A stretch of DNA of 64,000 bases, taken from Paraburkholderia humisilvae (GTDB lineage Bacteria; Pseudomonadota; Gammaproteobacteria; Burkholderiales; Burkholderiaceae). A program made the position numbers and the translations under genes. Each line of letters begins with the position of its first letter. Position 1 is the stretch's first letter. Where the stretch lies: NCBI RefSeq assembly GCF_902859855.1, contig NZ_CADIKH010000037.1:1-64000 (forward strand), read 5' to 3'. This document shows, in pieces, positions 44,484 to 53,259 of this stretch. Under the pieces are notes generated by a model. That model ran no database searches. It was given only the letters and a program-made list of their open reading frames with translations, and was not told the DNA's origin.

Positions 44484-45157
44484 GCGTGCGGGGACAGGCG
44501 GTGAAAAGCGGCTGCGACACGTCCAGTCTGCACGCGTTTCGTGGCGTGCCGCCCGCGCCGCAGCCGCCGTCGGGCGCCGATGTCGAGACGATCACGGAGC
44601 CCGGGCGCTATCTGGACCTGTCCCTGTTCAAGGTGCCGGCCGGCTTTCGTGGCCGGTCGGGCTGGTACGTGCAGCTCTGGTGGATCGTGCAGGCCCTGCT
44701 GTTCCGGCCGTCGCCGCAGATCGCCTATGGCTGGCGGCGCATGCTGCTGCGATGCTTTGGCGCACAGGTCGGCGTCGGCGCGATTATCCGGCCGACGGTC
44801 CGCGTGACCTATCCGTGGAAAGTCACGATCGGCGATCACGCATGGATCGGTGACGACGTCACGCTGTATTCACTTGGCCCGATCGACATCGGCGCCCATT
44901 CGGTCGTTTCGCAAAAGTCGTATATCTGCGCGGGCGACCATGACTACGAGTCAGTTGATTTCGCGATTCGTGGCCGGCCCGTGCGGATCGGCACACAGGT
45001 CTGGATCGCCTCGGATGTCTTTGTCGCGCCCGGTGTGACGATCGCCGATGGTGTCGTCGTAGGCGCACGCAGCACGGTGGTGCGCTCGTTGCAGAAAGGG
45101 TTTGTCTACGTGGGCAACCCTGCGCGGCCAGTGAAGCCACGCAAAGCGAACGTGTGA
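44480..45157 (+). CDS. wcaF: Colanic acid-type acetyltransferase WcaF
   Basis: 225 residues with the left-handed beta-helix hexapeptide repeats of the LbH acetyltransferases (VGVGAIIRPTVRVTYPWKVTIGDHAWIGDDVTLYS and VWIASDVFVAPGVTIADGVVVGARSTV), and the WcaF-type segment GAHSVVSQKSYICAGDHDYES. Expected to O-acetylate a polysaccharide residue using acetyl-CoA in the cytoplasm. Overlaps fcl by ATGA, so translation is coupled. The first about 55 residues have no hexapeptide pattern but include LSLFKVPAGFRGRSGWYVQLWW, which is typical of WcaF proteins. Confidence 0.85.
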   Translation: MSVRGQAVKSGCDTSSLHAFRGVPPAPQPPSGADVETITEPGRYLDLSLFKVPAGFRGRSGWYVQLWWIVQALLFRPSPQIAYGWRRMLLRCFGAQVGVGAIIRPTVRVTYPWKVTIGDHAWIGDDVTLYSLGPIDIGAHSVVSQKSYICAGDHDYESVDFAIRGRPVRIGTQVWIASDVFVAPGVTIADGVVVGARSTVVRSLQKGFVYVGNPARPVKPRKANV

Positions 45158-45164
45158 CGTCGAC

Positions 45165-45731
45165 TTATTGAGTATCGGTTGCGCCGAACTTGTAGTTGTC
45201 GGTCGGCGCAGCGGCGGCTCGCGATTTATAGATCGCATCGGTATTGCGTCCCGTGTCGTCCGCGCCGTAGTTGTAGTCATATAGGCTGTGTGTCGACGAT
45301 GAGTTCGCCGTTGCTTCGCTGGCGGGCTTCAGCTTCAACCTCGGTCCCTTGCCGCTGGACGACCCCGTACGCGAACTCAACGAACCAGCGTGGCTGCCTG
45401 CCATGCCGCCGACGCTGCCCGAACTGCCCACACCGGATCCCGTCATCGAACTGCTGGAACTGTGCTGCCCGAATCCGCTCGAGGCACTTGAGCCGGATGA
45501 GCGGCCGAAACCACTGCCTGGCGACGACAGGCCCGTGCCGCTCGATGAACCGATACCCGGCGACGAGGACATACCAGCCATCCCGGTCATGCCGCTTTTG
45601 TGGCTTTGCCCGAAGCTCGAAGTCTGCGCGATCGCACTCGCCGGCACGAACGACGCCACCGTGGCCATCGCGCAAGCGAAACCGACACCCGATATCGCAG
45701 CCAGGGTGGCGCGTAAAGTCATCGCTTGCAT
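45165..45731 (-). CDS. Ser/Gly-rich exported protein (188 aa)
   Basis: Signal peptide of about 36 residues (MQAMTLRATLAAISGVGFACAMATVASFVPASAIAQ), then about 95 residues dominated by Ser, Gly and Met (GMTGMAGMSSS, GFGRSSGSSASSGFG, SSSSSMTGSG). A short Lys/Leu segment (GPRLKLKPASEA) and a Tyr/Asp-rich tail (SLYDYNYGADDTGRN) follow. No family recognised. Four bases after the end of a glycosyltransferase gene on the same strand, so it is the last gene of the long exopolysaccharide run. It may be a matrix or envelope structural protein; that is a guess from composition and context. Confidence 0.6.
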   Translation of the reverse strand: MQAMTLRATLAAISGVGFACAMATVASFVPASAIAQTSSFGQSHKSGMTGMAGMSSSPGIGSSSGTGLSSPGSGFGRSSGSSASSGFGQHSSSSSMTGSGVGSSGSVGGMAGSHAGSLSSRTGSSSGKGPRLKLKPASEATANSSSTHSLYDYNYGADDTGRNTDAIYKSRAAAAPTDNYKFGATDTQ

Positions 45732-45735
45732 AGGG

Positions 45736-47088
45736 TTAGCGCTTCCTTGAAGAGGACACGAGACTCACGCTGCCGACCAGCTGACGCGCGGCGGTCTCGA
45801 TCCGGAAATGGCGCTGATAACAGGCCAGCGCGGTATCGCGCAGCGCTTCGCGCGAGGCGACCGTCGTGTCGAGCGCCCAGCGCCGCAGCGCGTCGGCCAC
45901 GCTGTCACGCGTGTCGTCGCAGACCCAGCCGCCACCCGACGCTTCGATCTCGCGCCAGATGTTGACCTTGTTCGTGATGATCACCGGCGTACGCGAGGCC
46001 ATCGCCTCGACGACCGCAATGCCGAAATTTTCCTGATGCGATGGCAACACGAACACCTCGGCCGTGCGTAATGCGCTCCACTTGAGCACGCCGCCGAGCA
46101 TGCCGGTCCAGACGATGCGGTCAGCGATCCCGCGCGACGCGGCCATGCCCTTGAGTCGATCGACCAGCGCGGGTTCGCCGGGCCCTGCGATCACGAGGCA
46201 CAGGTCGCGATCACGATCCGCGACATCCGCGAACGCATCGATCAGCAGGTCGCACCCTTTCTTCTCGTGGATGCGTGACAGGAATAGCCACACGCGCTTG
46301 TTGCGAACCTCGGGAAACGCGTCGCGAAACGCGTGCGCGGGGACCTCGTCATCGTCGGGCACCGAGTCGATGCCGAAGCCGTTGACCGCAAGCCGGTGCC
46401 GGTCATTGAGAAACGGCCGGCGCGCGAGCTCAAGCTCGGTCTCGCAGGTGAACAGCACCCGTTCGGCGCGATTGAACACCCATTGTTCGAGCAACGCCCA
46501 GTAGATGCGCTTCTTCAGGTGCTTTTTCGGGTAGGTGTGCTGGAACCACGGGTCGAGCATGCCGTGCGGGAACACGAACAGCGGCGTGCGCGAGCCGATC
46601 ACGCCAAACCACGCGGCGACGCTGTGGAATTGCCAGATGCCGTGGACCACGAACGCATCGAAGCGCGCCCGATTCGCGCGCAGCCAGCGCACGAGCGGCA
46701 AACTCAGGCCATAGAAGCCGCGGCCCGGCCCGACCCGATGCACGGGCGCATCGACGCGGTCGAAAGCGGGGCCATCGGGTGCGTCGAGCGTCACGACTTC
46801 GCTTGCGCAGTCGAACGGCGTCATATGACGAACGAGCTGCACGACCGCTTCGGCGACACCGCCCATGCGCGGATCGAGCGACGGCAGGATATGCAGCACA
46901 CGCAGCGGCCCGCGGTTCGTGGCTGATGCAGGCGCGAGCGGCGGCGCGGCAGACAGCGAGGGCACAGACAACGGCCCGTGTTGCAAGTGGCCATGCGTCA
47001 ATGGCGGCGCCCCATATGGGCGGGCAGCGTCGGTGTCGCCCATTTCGCGCTGCCGGTCACGCGGGACCGGCGAATCGAGTGGATTCAC
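45736..47088 (-). CDS. Glycosyltransferase family 4 protein
   Basis: 450 residues. Starts at GTG 47088, overlapping the previous stop as GTGA, with AAGGAG upstream; the open frame to 47190 would run into the preceding gene. A Pro/Ala-rich N-terminal stretch of about 55 residues precedes the GT-B fold: VLHILPSLDPRMGGVAEAVVQLVRHM, then FLSRIHEKKGCDLLIDAFADV and AEVFVLPSHQENFGIAVVEAMASRTPVIITNKVNIW in the donor domain. FPHGMLDPW is characteristic of enzymes in colanic-acid and related loci. Sugar specificity unknown. Confidence 0.85.
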   Translation of the reverse strand: MNPLDSPVPRDRQREMGDTDAARPYGAPPLTHGHLQHGPLSVPSLSAAPPLAPASATNRGPLRVLHILPSLDPRMGGVAEAVVQLVRHMTPFDCASEVVTLDAPDGPAFDRVDAPVHRVGPGRGFYGLSLPLVRWLRANRARFDAFVVHGIWQFHSVAAWFGVIGSRTPLFVFPHGMLDPWFQHTYPKKHLKKRIYWALLEQWVFNRAERVLFTCETELELARRPFLNDRHRLAVNGFGIDSVPDDDEVPAHAFRDAFPEVRNKRVWLFLSRIHEKKGCDLLIDAFADVADRDRDLCLVIAGPGEPALVDRLKGMAASRGIADRIVWTGMLGGVLKWSALRTAEVFVLPSHQENFGIAVVEAMASRTPVIITNKVNIWREIEASGGGWVCDDTRDSVADALRRWALDTTVASREALRDTALACYQRHFRIETAARQLVGSVSLVSSSRKR

Positions 47089-48218
47089 AGATAGAACTCC
47101 TTGGGGCGCGGGGCACCACCGATCCGATGCCGGACGATCTGTTCGAAATACGAGGCGCCGGCGCGTGCGGTCAATCGTTCGCGCGCCCATTTCACGCGGA
47201 TACGACGCGCGCGCTGCGACAGCGCCCCCCTGCGTTCAAGGTCATTGATCGCGGCGGTGATCGCGAGACTGTCGCCGGGCCGTACGACGCGGCCGTTGCG
47301 CGGATCGTCGAGCAGGATCGACGCGCCCGCGCAATGCGAGGCGACGACCGCCGCGCCCGCCATCAACGCTTCGCTGACGACCGCGCCCCAGCCGTCATCC
47401 TTGCTGATCGACGGCAGCACGAGTACATCGAAATCGAGCATGCGGCGCTGGACCTGTTCGATCGGCAGCACGCCGCAGAATTCGGTCTCGACACTGGACT
47501 CGCTGGCCTGCGCAACGAGCCGCTCGCGCAGGTCGCCGTCGCCGATCAGCGTGAGCCGCGCGCGACGCCCGAGCCCGCGCATCGCCGGTAGCAGGAACTG
47601 CACGCCTTTCTTTTCGATGAGCCGGCCGACGTACGCGATGCGCAATTGCGCGGCACGCGCGAGCGGCGCGTCGACCTCGGCCGGCGGCGGCAGAAAGTAC
47701 GCGAACGGAAACACCCGCTCGCGCCGATAGCCGACCGAACGGAACCACGGCGGACCGTGCCGTCCGATCGCGAGCACGAACTGCACGCGGCGGCGCAGCG
47801 CGGCTTCAGTCATCCACGACTGAAGGTAGCGGACCGCGCCCGCGAAGCCCGCGTTGTCGCGCGGCTCCGACATGATCGCGAACGGGCGTCCCTCGCGCTG
47901 CACGATGGCGAGCGCGGTCGTCAGCGTACGGAACCAGCGAATCCCCGAGAACACGTGCAGGCAGCGGTCGCCGTCGCGTTGCACGAGCGCGGCGATCTCT
48001 TCGTCGGATGGCGCGACCACAGTCGGCGGCAACGCCGCGGCGCCATCGCCCCAGCCGAGCGCCTGACGTGCCTCGGGCACGCCTTCGTGCGCGACACAGC
48101 TGACGTCGACGTCAGGCCCGAAACGCTCGGCGACCGCGTTGATGAACGCCGACTTATGCGGCGACACGCACGGCTCCCAGAATACGATCCGCGAATAGAG
48201 GGGCGACGGCGCGTTCAT
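47085..48218 (-). CDS. Glycosyltransferase family 4 protein
   Basis: 377 residues. GT-B donor domain with RIAYVGRLIEKKGVQFLLPAM near 210 and VLVLPSISKDDGWGAVVSEALMAGAAVVASHCAG near 285, giving the E-x7-E type active site. The acceptor half is variable as usual. ATG 48218 overlaps the stop of the small ORF before it as ATGA, with GGGAG 5 bases upstream. Ends as GTGA with the next transferase gene. Confidence 0.85.
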   Translation of the reverse strand: MNAPSPLYSRIVFWEPCVSPHKSAFINAVAERFGPDVDVSCVAHEGVPEARQALGWGDGAAALPPTVVAPSDEEIAALVQRDGDRCLHVFSGIRWFRTLTTALAIVQREGRPFAIMSEPRDNAGFAGAVRYLQSWMTEAALRRRVQFVLAIGRHGPPWFRSVGYRRERVFPFAYFLPPPAEVDAPLARAAQLRIAYVGRLIEKKGVQFLLPAMRGLGRRARLTLIGDGDLRERLVAQASESSVETEFCGVLPIEQVQRRMLDFDVLVLPSISKDDGWGAVVSEALMAGAAVVASHCAGASILLDDPRNGRVVRPGDSLAITAAINDLERRGALSQRARRIRVKWARERLTARAGASYFEQIVRHRIGGAPRPKEFYL

Positions 48219-48349
48219 ATGAGCTCCCGCCTGATCGTCGCCGGCCAGAGGGCAAGCAGGAGGTCAACCGGATTGTCACCGGCCGGCCGGATCGCGACGA
48301 GCGCAAGGTTGGCAACAGGGTGGCGTTGCGCGCCGAGGATACGTTTCAT
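48215..48349 (-). CDS. 44-residue small ORF coupled to both neighbours
   Basis: ATG 48349 overlaps the stop of the upstream glycosyltransferase (ATGA), and its TGA overlaps the start of the next transferase (ATGA). The peptide is MKRILGAQRHPVANLALVAI followed by RPAGDNPVDLLLALWPATIR and RELI, 44 residues with an amphipathic Leu/Ala centre. No homology recalled. Overlaps on both sides suggest real translation, perhaps as a relay keeping ribosomes moving between the two genes, or a small subunit. It could instead be a remnant of a lost gene. No codon-usage test was run. Confidence 0.5.
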   Translation of the reverse strand: MKRILGAQRHPVANLALVAIRPAGDNPVDLLLALWPATIRRELI

Positions 48350-49539
48350 CGTGTGCTGAGCTCCGGGGTGACGCCGAGAAATTCGACGAGACGCTGTCCG
48401 ACCGACCGGCGGCTGCACTGCTCGACGATCCTGCGCTGCCCGGCGGCGGCGATCGGGGCATACCGCGCGGGATCGTCGGCGATCGCGGCAAACTGGTTCG
48501 CAAGCGTGGCCGCTTCCGCATCCGGCAGGATCACCGCGGTGTCGCGATCGAACAGCAGCGAGATATCGCTGATGTCGGTGGTTAGCACGAGCAGACCGTG
48601 GCTCGCGAGCTCGATGACCTTCGACGGGAATGTCGTCGCATTGAGTTCGCTGTCCGGCAATTTCAGTGAGAGACCGACATCGGTGCGCGCGAGGATCTGC
48701 TTGTACTCGTCGGGACCGGTGTCCTGACGCACGTCGAGTGTGAAGCCCGTCTGCGCGAGTTCGCGCGCAAGCGCCGCGAGCTGCTCGCCGCCGCCGAAAC
48801 CGGTGACGACGAAGTGGGTGCGCGCGGCGAGCTCGGGGCGCGTGCGCGCGAGCGTGCGCAGGGCCGACGCGAACAGGTCGAGACCGGTGTCGGTGTTGAT
48901 CGAGCCGCCGTACAGGAAGCTCACGCGTGTGCCGAATGCCGGGCGCCCGGGCCCGATGTCGGGCGACACGCCGTTGACCACGCACGCGTCGTCGATCTTC
49001 ATCACGTCGGCAAGCGTGCGCGAGACAACGATCGCACGTGGGCTGCAGACACGCGACATCAGGCGCAGGCTGAAGCGGTTCATATAGCCGCGCAGGTTCT
49101 TTTCGTCGCTGCGTGGACCATCCTCGATATCCATCACGACCCTGTCGCGGCCGAGCCGCCAGCGCAGGAACGCCGCGACGGGCACGTATTCGGGAAAATA
49201 GTTATAGAACACCACGCCATCGCCGCGCCGGATGTGCCGCAACGCGAAGCCCAGATAGGCCAGCGCGGCGAACACGCGGTTCAGTCCGCGCACGCTGATC
49301 GCCGGCAGATACGCGCAGGCGAGCTGCTGGTCGCGGCAGACGAAACCGCCGAAATATCGCCGGCGCTCGCTCGCGGTGACGATCGGCGAGCTCACGATGA
49401 ACGACGCTCTCGCCTGGCTGCGCACCCCGGCCGCCATGCCCATGACCTTGTTGGAGGCGGCATTGACCGGGAACCTCGTGCCATTGCTGCGGTTATAGCG
49501 GGACAGGACGACCGGCGCAAAGAAGAAGTGGCGGCTCAT
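48346..49539 (-). CDS. Glycosyltransferase (GT4-type)
   Basis: 397 residues. ATG 49539 overlaps the stop of the upstream polymerase gene as ATGA. The C-terminal domain has VSFLYGGSINTDTGLDLFASALRTLART near 225 and VGLSLKLPDSELNATTFPSKVIELASHGLLVLTTDISDI near 310, the donor-binding part of a GT-B fold. The N-terminal acceptor domain carries GDGVVFYNYFPEYVPVAAFLRWRLGRDRVVMDIED, a common hydrophobic membrane-facing stretch. Specificity unknown. Confidence 0.75.
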   Translation of the reverse strand: MSRHFFFAPVVLSRYNRSNGTRFPVNAASNKVMGMAAGVRSQARASFIVSSPIVTASERRRYFGGFVCRDQQLACAYLPAISVRGLNRVFAALAYLGFALRHIRRGDGVVFYNYFPEYVPVAAFLRWRLGRDRVVMDIEDGPRSDEKNLRGYMNRFSLRLMSRVCSPRAIVVSRTLADVMKIDDACVVNGVSPDIGPGRPAFGTRVSFLYGGSINTDTGLDLFASALRTLARTRPELAARTHFVVTGFGGGEQLAALARELAQTGFTLDVRQDTGPDEYKQILARTDVGLSLKLPDSELNATTFPSKVIELASHGLLVLTTDISDISLLFDRDTAVILPDAEAATLANQFAAIADDPARYAPIAAAGQRRIVEQCSRRSVGQRLVEFLGVTPELSTR

Positions 49540-50801
49540 GAGTTCTGAACGGAAGGGTGGGACACGGCACGCCGGCCGCCGGCAGCGCGCACGCGCGGCA
49601 CCGTCAGGCGGGTCAGCGTATGGAGATCCGTCGTCGCGCGAACGTGGCGCGCGAGGTGGATCGCGAAAATCGCCATCACGATCTTGTCGAAGTCGAACGG
49701 CGCGCCGTTCTGGCAAAACAGCAGCAGCAGGAACAGCGCGCAGATGCCGCCGCCCGCCGTGCGCAGGAGCATCCAGAGCACCGCGAAGCCGAGCCAGCCG
49801 AACGCGAACAGCACATTGAATGCGCCGTTCTGGAATGGCGCGTCCTCGAAGCGCTGGACCATGCCCTGGCGGATGAAGTATTCGAGCGACGTCGTTTCCG
49901 GCACACCGAACGGCGTCTGGAATAACACGTGGTTGAGCACCTCGAACGGCTGGAACACGCGCAGGCCCGCCGATACGTCGTTGCCCGACAGGATCCGCTC
50001 GATCCGGCTCGGCTCGGCCGCGAAGATCGGCAGTGCGAGCGTCGCCAGCCCGAGCGCGGCGAGGCAAAGCAGCACGTTCTTGTTGATGTAGCGGTGGTAG
50101 AACGCGAACATGATGACCAGGTTCGACAAGAGCCCGAACATCGTCTGGGCGATCACGCAGGCAACCACCGCCGCGACGTTCGCGACGAGCCGCGGGCGGC
50201 CGCGCAGCATATGCAGGCAGATGAAGTTCAGGAACAGGCTGATGCCTCCGAGATACGACGGCTCGGAGAAGCTCGCGGACGGGCGGATCGCGAAGTCATA
50301 GCCGTGTTCGCGCGCATGCTCGGCCCAGGCGGCGGCGAGCGAGACGTCATTGCTGTTGATGAAGAATTTGGTCGGTACGTAGAGCGCAATACCCTTGCGA
50401 CCCGCGACAGCTTGCAGCAGCGCCGCGCAGGCCAGCGCGAGCAGCAGCAGCAACGGCCACCAGCCGTTGAACTTCGCGAAATCGTGGCGCGGCTGACCGT
50501 TCAGCCCCCACGCGAGCAGCAGCATGCCGACCGCGAGCCGCGCCTCGCGCGGCATATTGGGCATCTCGGGCAGGTACATCGTGTTCCAGAGCAGGCTGAG
50601 CGAGACGGCGATCACGATGATGCCGGTCGTCAGCGGCGTGATGCGCATGCGCATGTTCGACGCAAGCGCGACGAAAAGCAGCGCCGCGACCGACACGAAA
50701 TAGCTGAGCCCGAACTGCATCGCGGGCACCAGCAGAATCAGCCCGTGCGCGAAAGGGTTCGCGCGGAAGTCCGCGATCATGCGCACGACGATGCGTTTCA
50801 T
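49536..50801 (-). CDS. Wzy-like polysaccharide polymerase (multi-pass membrane protein)
   Basis: 421 residues, about 10-12 hydrophobic segments, little sequence similarity to named families, as usual for Wzy. Key region RIERILSGNDVSAGLRVFQPFEVLNHVLFQTPFGV is a large periplasmic loop, the site where Wzy enzymes bind the growing chain, followed by further membrane segments. Position between the GT2 and GT4 genes, next to wzx, fits the polymerase of the locus. The start at ATG 50801 has GGGAGA upstream; the frame is open to 50888 with an implausible tail. Confidence 0.7.
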   Translation of the reverse strand: MKRIVVRMIADFRANPFAHGLILLVPAMQFGLSYFVSVAALLFVALASNMRMRITPLTTGIIVIAVSLSLLWNTMYLPEMPNMPREARLAVGMLLLAWGLNGQPRHDFAKFNGWWPLLLLLALACAALLQAVAGRKGIALYVPTKFFINSNDVSLAAAWAEHAREHGYDFAIRPSASFSEPSYLGGISLFLNFICLHMLRGRPRLVANVAAVVACVIAQTMFGLLSNLVIMFAFYHRYINKNVLLCLAALGLATLALPIFAAEPSRIERILSGNDVSAGLRVFQPFEVLNHVLFQTPFGVPETTSLEYFIRQGMVQRFEDAPFQNGAFNVLFAFGWLGFAVLWMLLRTAGGGICALFLLLLFCQNGAPFDFDKIVMAIFAIHLARHVRATTDLHTLTRLTVPRVRAAGGRRAVSHPSVQNS

Positions 50802-50835
50802 CGCGAGTCTCCCGTTGCGCCACGCATGGCCGCGT

Positions 50836-51792
50836 TCATGCGGTGACCTCAACGGTCTCGACGTGCCGCATGCTGAGCAGCCGGCCATACAGCGCCTTGC
50901 CGCCGCGCGCGCCGAGCAGGCCGATCGCGAGCCAGAACGCGGTGCGCCGCGAACCGCGATCGGCGATCAGCGCGCGCACGAAATAGTCGAGCGCGGCGAG
51001 ATAGTTCGAACTGAGCCGCGCCTTGCCGTTCGCGATCAGCGCGTCAACCCGGATGCGCCGCCGGAATGCCGCGAAGTCGGTGTGCGCGTTCATTTCGGCG
51101 CCCCACTTCTTTTCGATCGCGGCGAGGCCGGCCATGCGCCGCTGCAGGTTCACGCTCGTGCGGTCGCCGCCGTGCTGGATGAAGGTCACGAGCGCGTCGT
51201 CGACGTAGCCGAAATCGCCGAACGCGAGGCAGCGCAGCCACATGTCGAAATCCTGGAAGCTCGGCAACGTTTCGTCGAACAGGCCGGCGTCGACGAGCAC
51301 GGCCTTCCTCACCAGCACAAGGCTCGTCGAGGTCGGGCACTCGCCGCCGAGCGCCTGCGTGCGCGTGAACACGGGCGCGCTCGGGCGGCAGCGTCGCGCG
51401 TGATTGAACTCGACGTCGACGTCGATGTAGTGGCACACCGCGCCGACATAAGGCGTGCGTCCGAGCAGCGCGACCTGCTCGCGGATCTTGCCGGGCATCC
51501 AGAGATCGTCGTCGTCGAGGAACGCGATGCACTCGCCGCGCGCGCGCAGAATGCCGGTGTTGCGCGCGCCGCACGCGCCTTTGCTACGCGCATTCGGGAT
51601 GACGATCACGTTCTCGCCAAGGCCGGCGAGCGCGTCTCGGACCGCCTGCTGTTCGGCGGGCTCGGTGTTGTCGTCGACCACGATCACTTCGAGCGCTGGA
51701 TAGTCCTGCGCGAGCACGGTTTCGACGGCGCGACGGACCATCTTCGCGCGGCGGTAGGTCGGGATGACCGCGGTCACCAAGGGCGAGTTCAT
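50836..51792 (-). CDS. Glycosyltransferase family 2
   Basis: 318 residues. GT-A fold: LVTAVIPTYRRAKMVRRAVETVLAQDYPALEVIVVDDNT at the start, GARNTGILRARGECIAFLDDDDLW with the DXD-like metal site near 85-100, and FDETLPSFQDFDMWLRC near 175 for the acceptor/ED region. Transfers one sugar in the repeat-unit assembly at the inner membrane. 17 bases after the wzx stop. Confidence 0.9.
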   Translation of the reverse strand: MNSPLVTAVIPTYRRAKMVRRAVETVLAQDYPALEVIVVDDNTEPAEQQAVRDALAGLGENVIVIPNARSKGACGARNTGILRARGECIAFLDDDDLWMPGKIREQVALLGRTPYVGAVCHYIDVDVEFNHARRCRPSAPVFTRTQALGGECPTSTSLVLVRKAVLVDAGLFDETLPSFQDFDMWLRCLAFGDFGYVDDALVTFIQHGGDRTSVNLQRRMAGLAAIEKKWGAEMNAHTDFAAFRRRIRVDALIANGKARLSSNYLAALDYFVRALIADRGSRRTAFWLAIGLLGARGGKALYGRLLSMRHVETVEVTA

Positions 51793-51809
51793 CGATAAGT
51801 CCTCAAGGT

Positions 51810-53252
51810 TCAGGCAAAGCGCAGCGCACGGCGCAGCGCGAACATCTGTTCGGGGTTGAAACGGCTGACGTGCCAGAGGCCATAGGCGGCCCCGACGAGG
51901 CCCGGGACGATCAGGCGCGCGAGGGCCGGCCAGTCGAACGTGCCGATCGCGCGGCTCGCGAGCATCGCGACGAGGCAGACGCCCACGCCGAGCACGACTT
52001 GCCAGCGCAACGCGCGATAGAGCGCGCTGAACGGCATGTCAAGCAACCGCGCCGTCACGCCGAGGTGGATCGGCGCGCTCGCGAGCGTGGCGACGAGATA
52101 ACCCGCGGCGACGCCCTGCACGCCGAAGCGCGCGCCGATCAGCCAGCATGCGATATGCAGCACCGCGACGCAGAAGTTGAGCATCAGCAGCAAATCGGTG
52201 CGGCCCTTGACCATGAACACCGCGGGCGCCGTGCTCAATACCGACTGCACGAAGCCGACCGGTGCGAGCCAGACCAGCAGCGTCGCGACGCTCGCCCATT
52301 TGGCGCCGAGCGCGACCGCGATAAACGGCTCGCGCAGCGCGACGAGGCCGCCCATCAGCGGCGCGGTGATCAGCGCGACGAACGACACGCTCTGCAGATA
52401 GCTCGCGCGCTGCTTGTCGGGCTCGGTCTGATTCGCGCTGAGCACCGGGTAGAGCGCCTTGGACGCGACGAACGCGATGCTCTGCAGCGGGTACAGCATG
52501 ATCTTGAACGCGAGCGAGTAAGGACCCAGCGCGATCGCGCCGAGCACCTTGCCGACGATCATCGAGTCGGTGTTGCGGTTCAGGTAGAGCACAAGGTTCG
52601 ACAGCGTGAGGTTCGACGAGAAGCCGAAGATGTTGCGCACTTCCTTGCCGTCCCAGCGTAACGTCGGGCGCCACGACGACGCGAGGTACATCTGCAGTGA
52701 CGACATGCTCGAATGCACGAGCGCCTGCACGACGAGACTCGTGAGCCCGAGACCGAAACGCGCGGAGACGATCGCGGCGCACATGCCGCTCGTGTACGAG
52801 ACGATGTCCGAGCGCGCGACCGTGCGGAACTGCGACGCGCGTTCAAGCAGCGCCTGATGCGCGGCGCCGAAGGCCATGATCGGGAAGGTCAGCGCGAGCC
52901 AGCAAAGCACGTGGCTTAACGAGGCGGCGTTGAACAGCCGTGCGAGCGGCACCGAGAACGCGACGATCACAAGCGCGATCGCCGAGCCCGCGCTGATGTT
53001 GACCCAGAATACCGAGTTCGCAAGCGTCGGCGACATGTCGCGGCTGCGGATCAGCGCGGGGCCCGTGCCCATGTCGCGCAGCAGGCCCGCGAAGTTGGTC
53101 ACGATGGTCGCGAGCGCCATCACGCCGAAGTCGGCGGGACTCAGCAGATGCGACAGGATCGACAGGCCGACGAGCTGAACCACGCTCTTGGCGATCTGCG
53201 CGGTCGCGAGCCAGCGCGCGTTGCGTCCTACAGAGGGTTGCGGAGTGGACAT
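51810..53252 (-). CDS. Wzx-type oligosaccharide flippase (MOP superfamily)
   Basis: 480 residues with about 14 membrane segments and a polysaccharide-export start (ARWLATAQIAKSVVQLVGLSILSHLLSPADFGVMALATIVTNFAGLLRDMG), matching the RfbX/Wzx branch. Moves lipid-linked repeat units across the inner membrane for the polymerase. Seven bases after the acyltransferase stop and 17 before the GT2, so in the same operon. Confidence 0.88.
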   Translation of the reverse strand: MSTPQPSVGRNARWLATAQIAKSVVQLVGLSILSHLLSPADFGVMALATIVTNFAGLLRDMGTGPALIRSRDMSPTLANSVFWVNISAGSAIALVIVAFSVPLARLFNAASLSHVLCWLALTFPIMAFGAAHQALLERASQFRTVARSDIVSYTSGMCAAIVSARFGLGLTSLVVQALVHSSMSSLQMYLASSWRPTLRWDGKEVRNIFGFSSNLTLSNLVLYLNRNTDSMIVGKVLGAIALGPYSLAFKIMLYPLQSIAFVASKALYPVLSANQTEPDKQRASYLQSVSFVALITAPLMGGLVALREPFIAVALGAKWASVATLLVWLAPVGFVQSVLSTAPAVFMVKGRTDLLLMLNFCVAVLHIACWLIGARFGVQGVAAGYLVATLASAPIHLGVTARLLDMPFSALYRALRWQVVLGVGVCLVAMLASRAIGTFDWPALARLIVPGLVGAAYGLWHVSRFNPEQMFALRRALRFA

Positions 53253-53259
53253 GGTCGGA

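Noticed and set aside
49540..50067. N-terminal extension of the transferase at 48346
   Set aside because: The extension is out of frame with, and antisense-like in composition to, the polymerase gene it overlaps; ATG 49539 overlaps the polymerase stop as ATGA.
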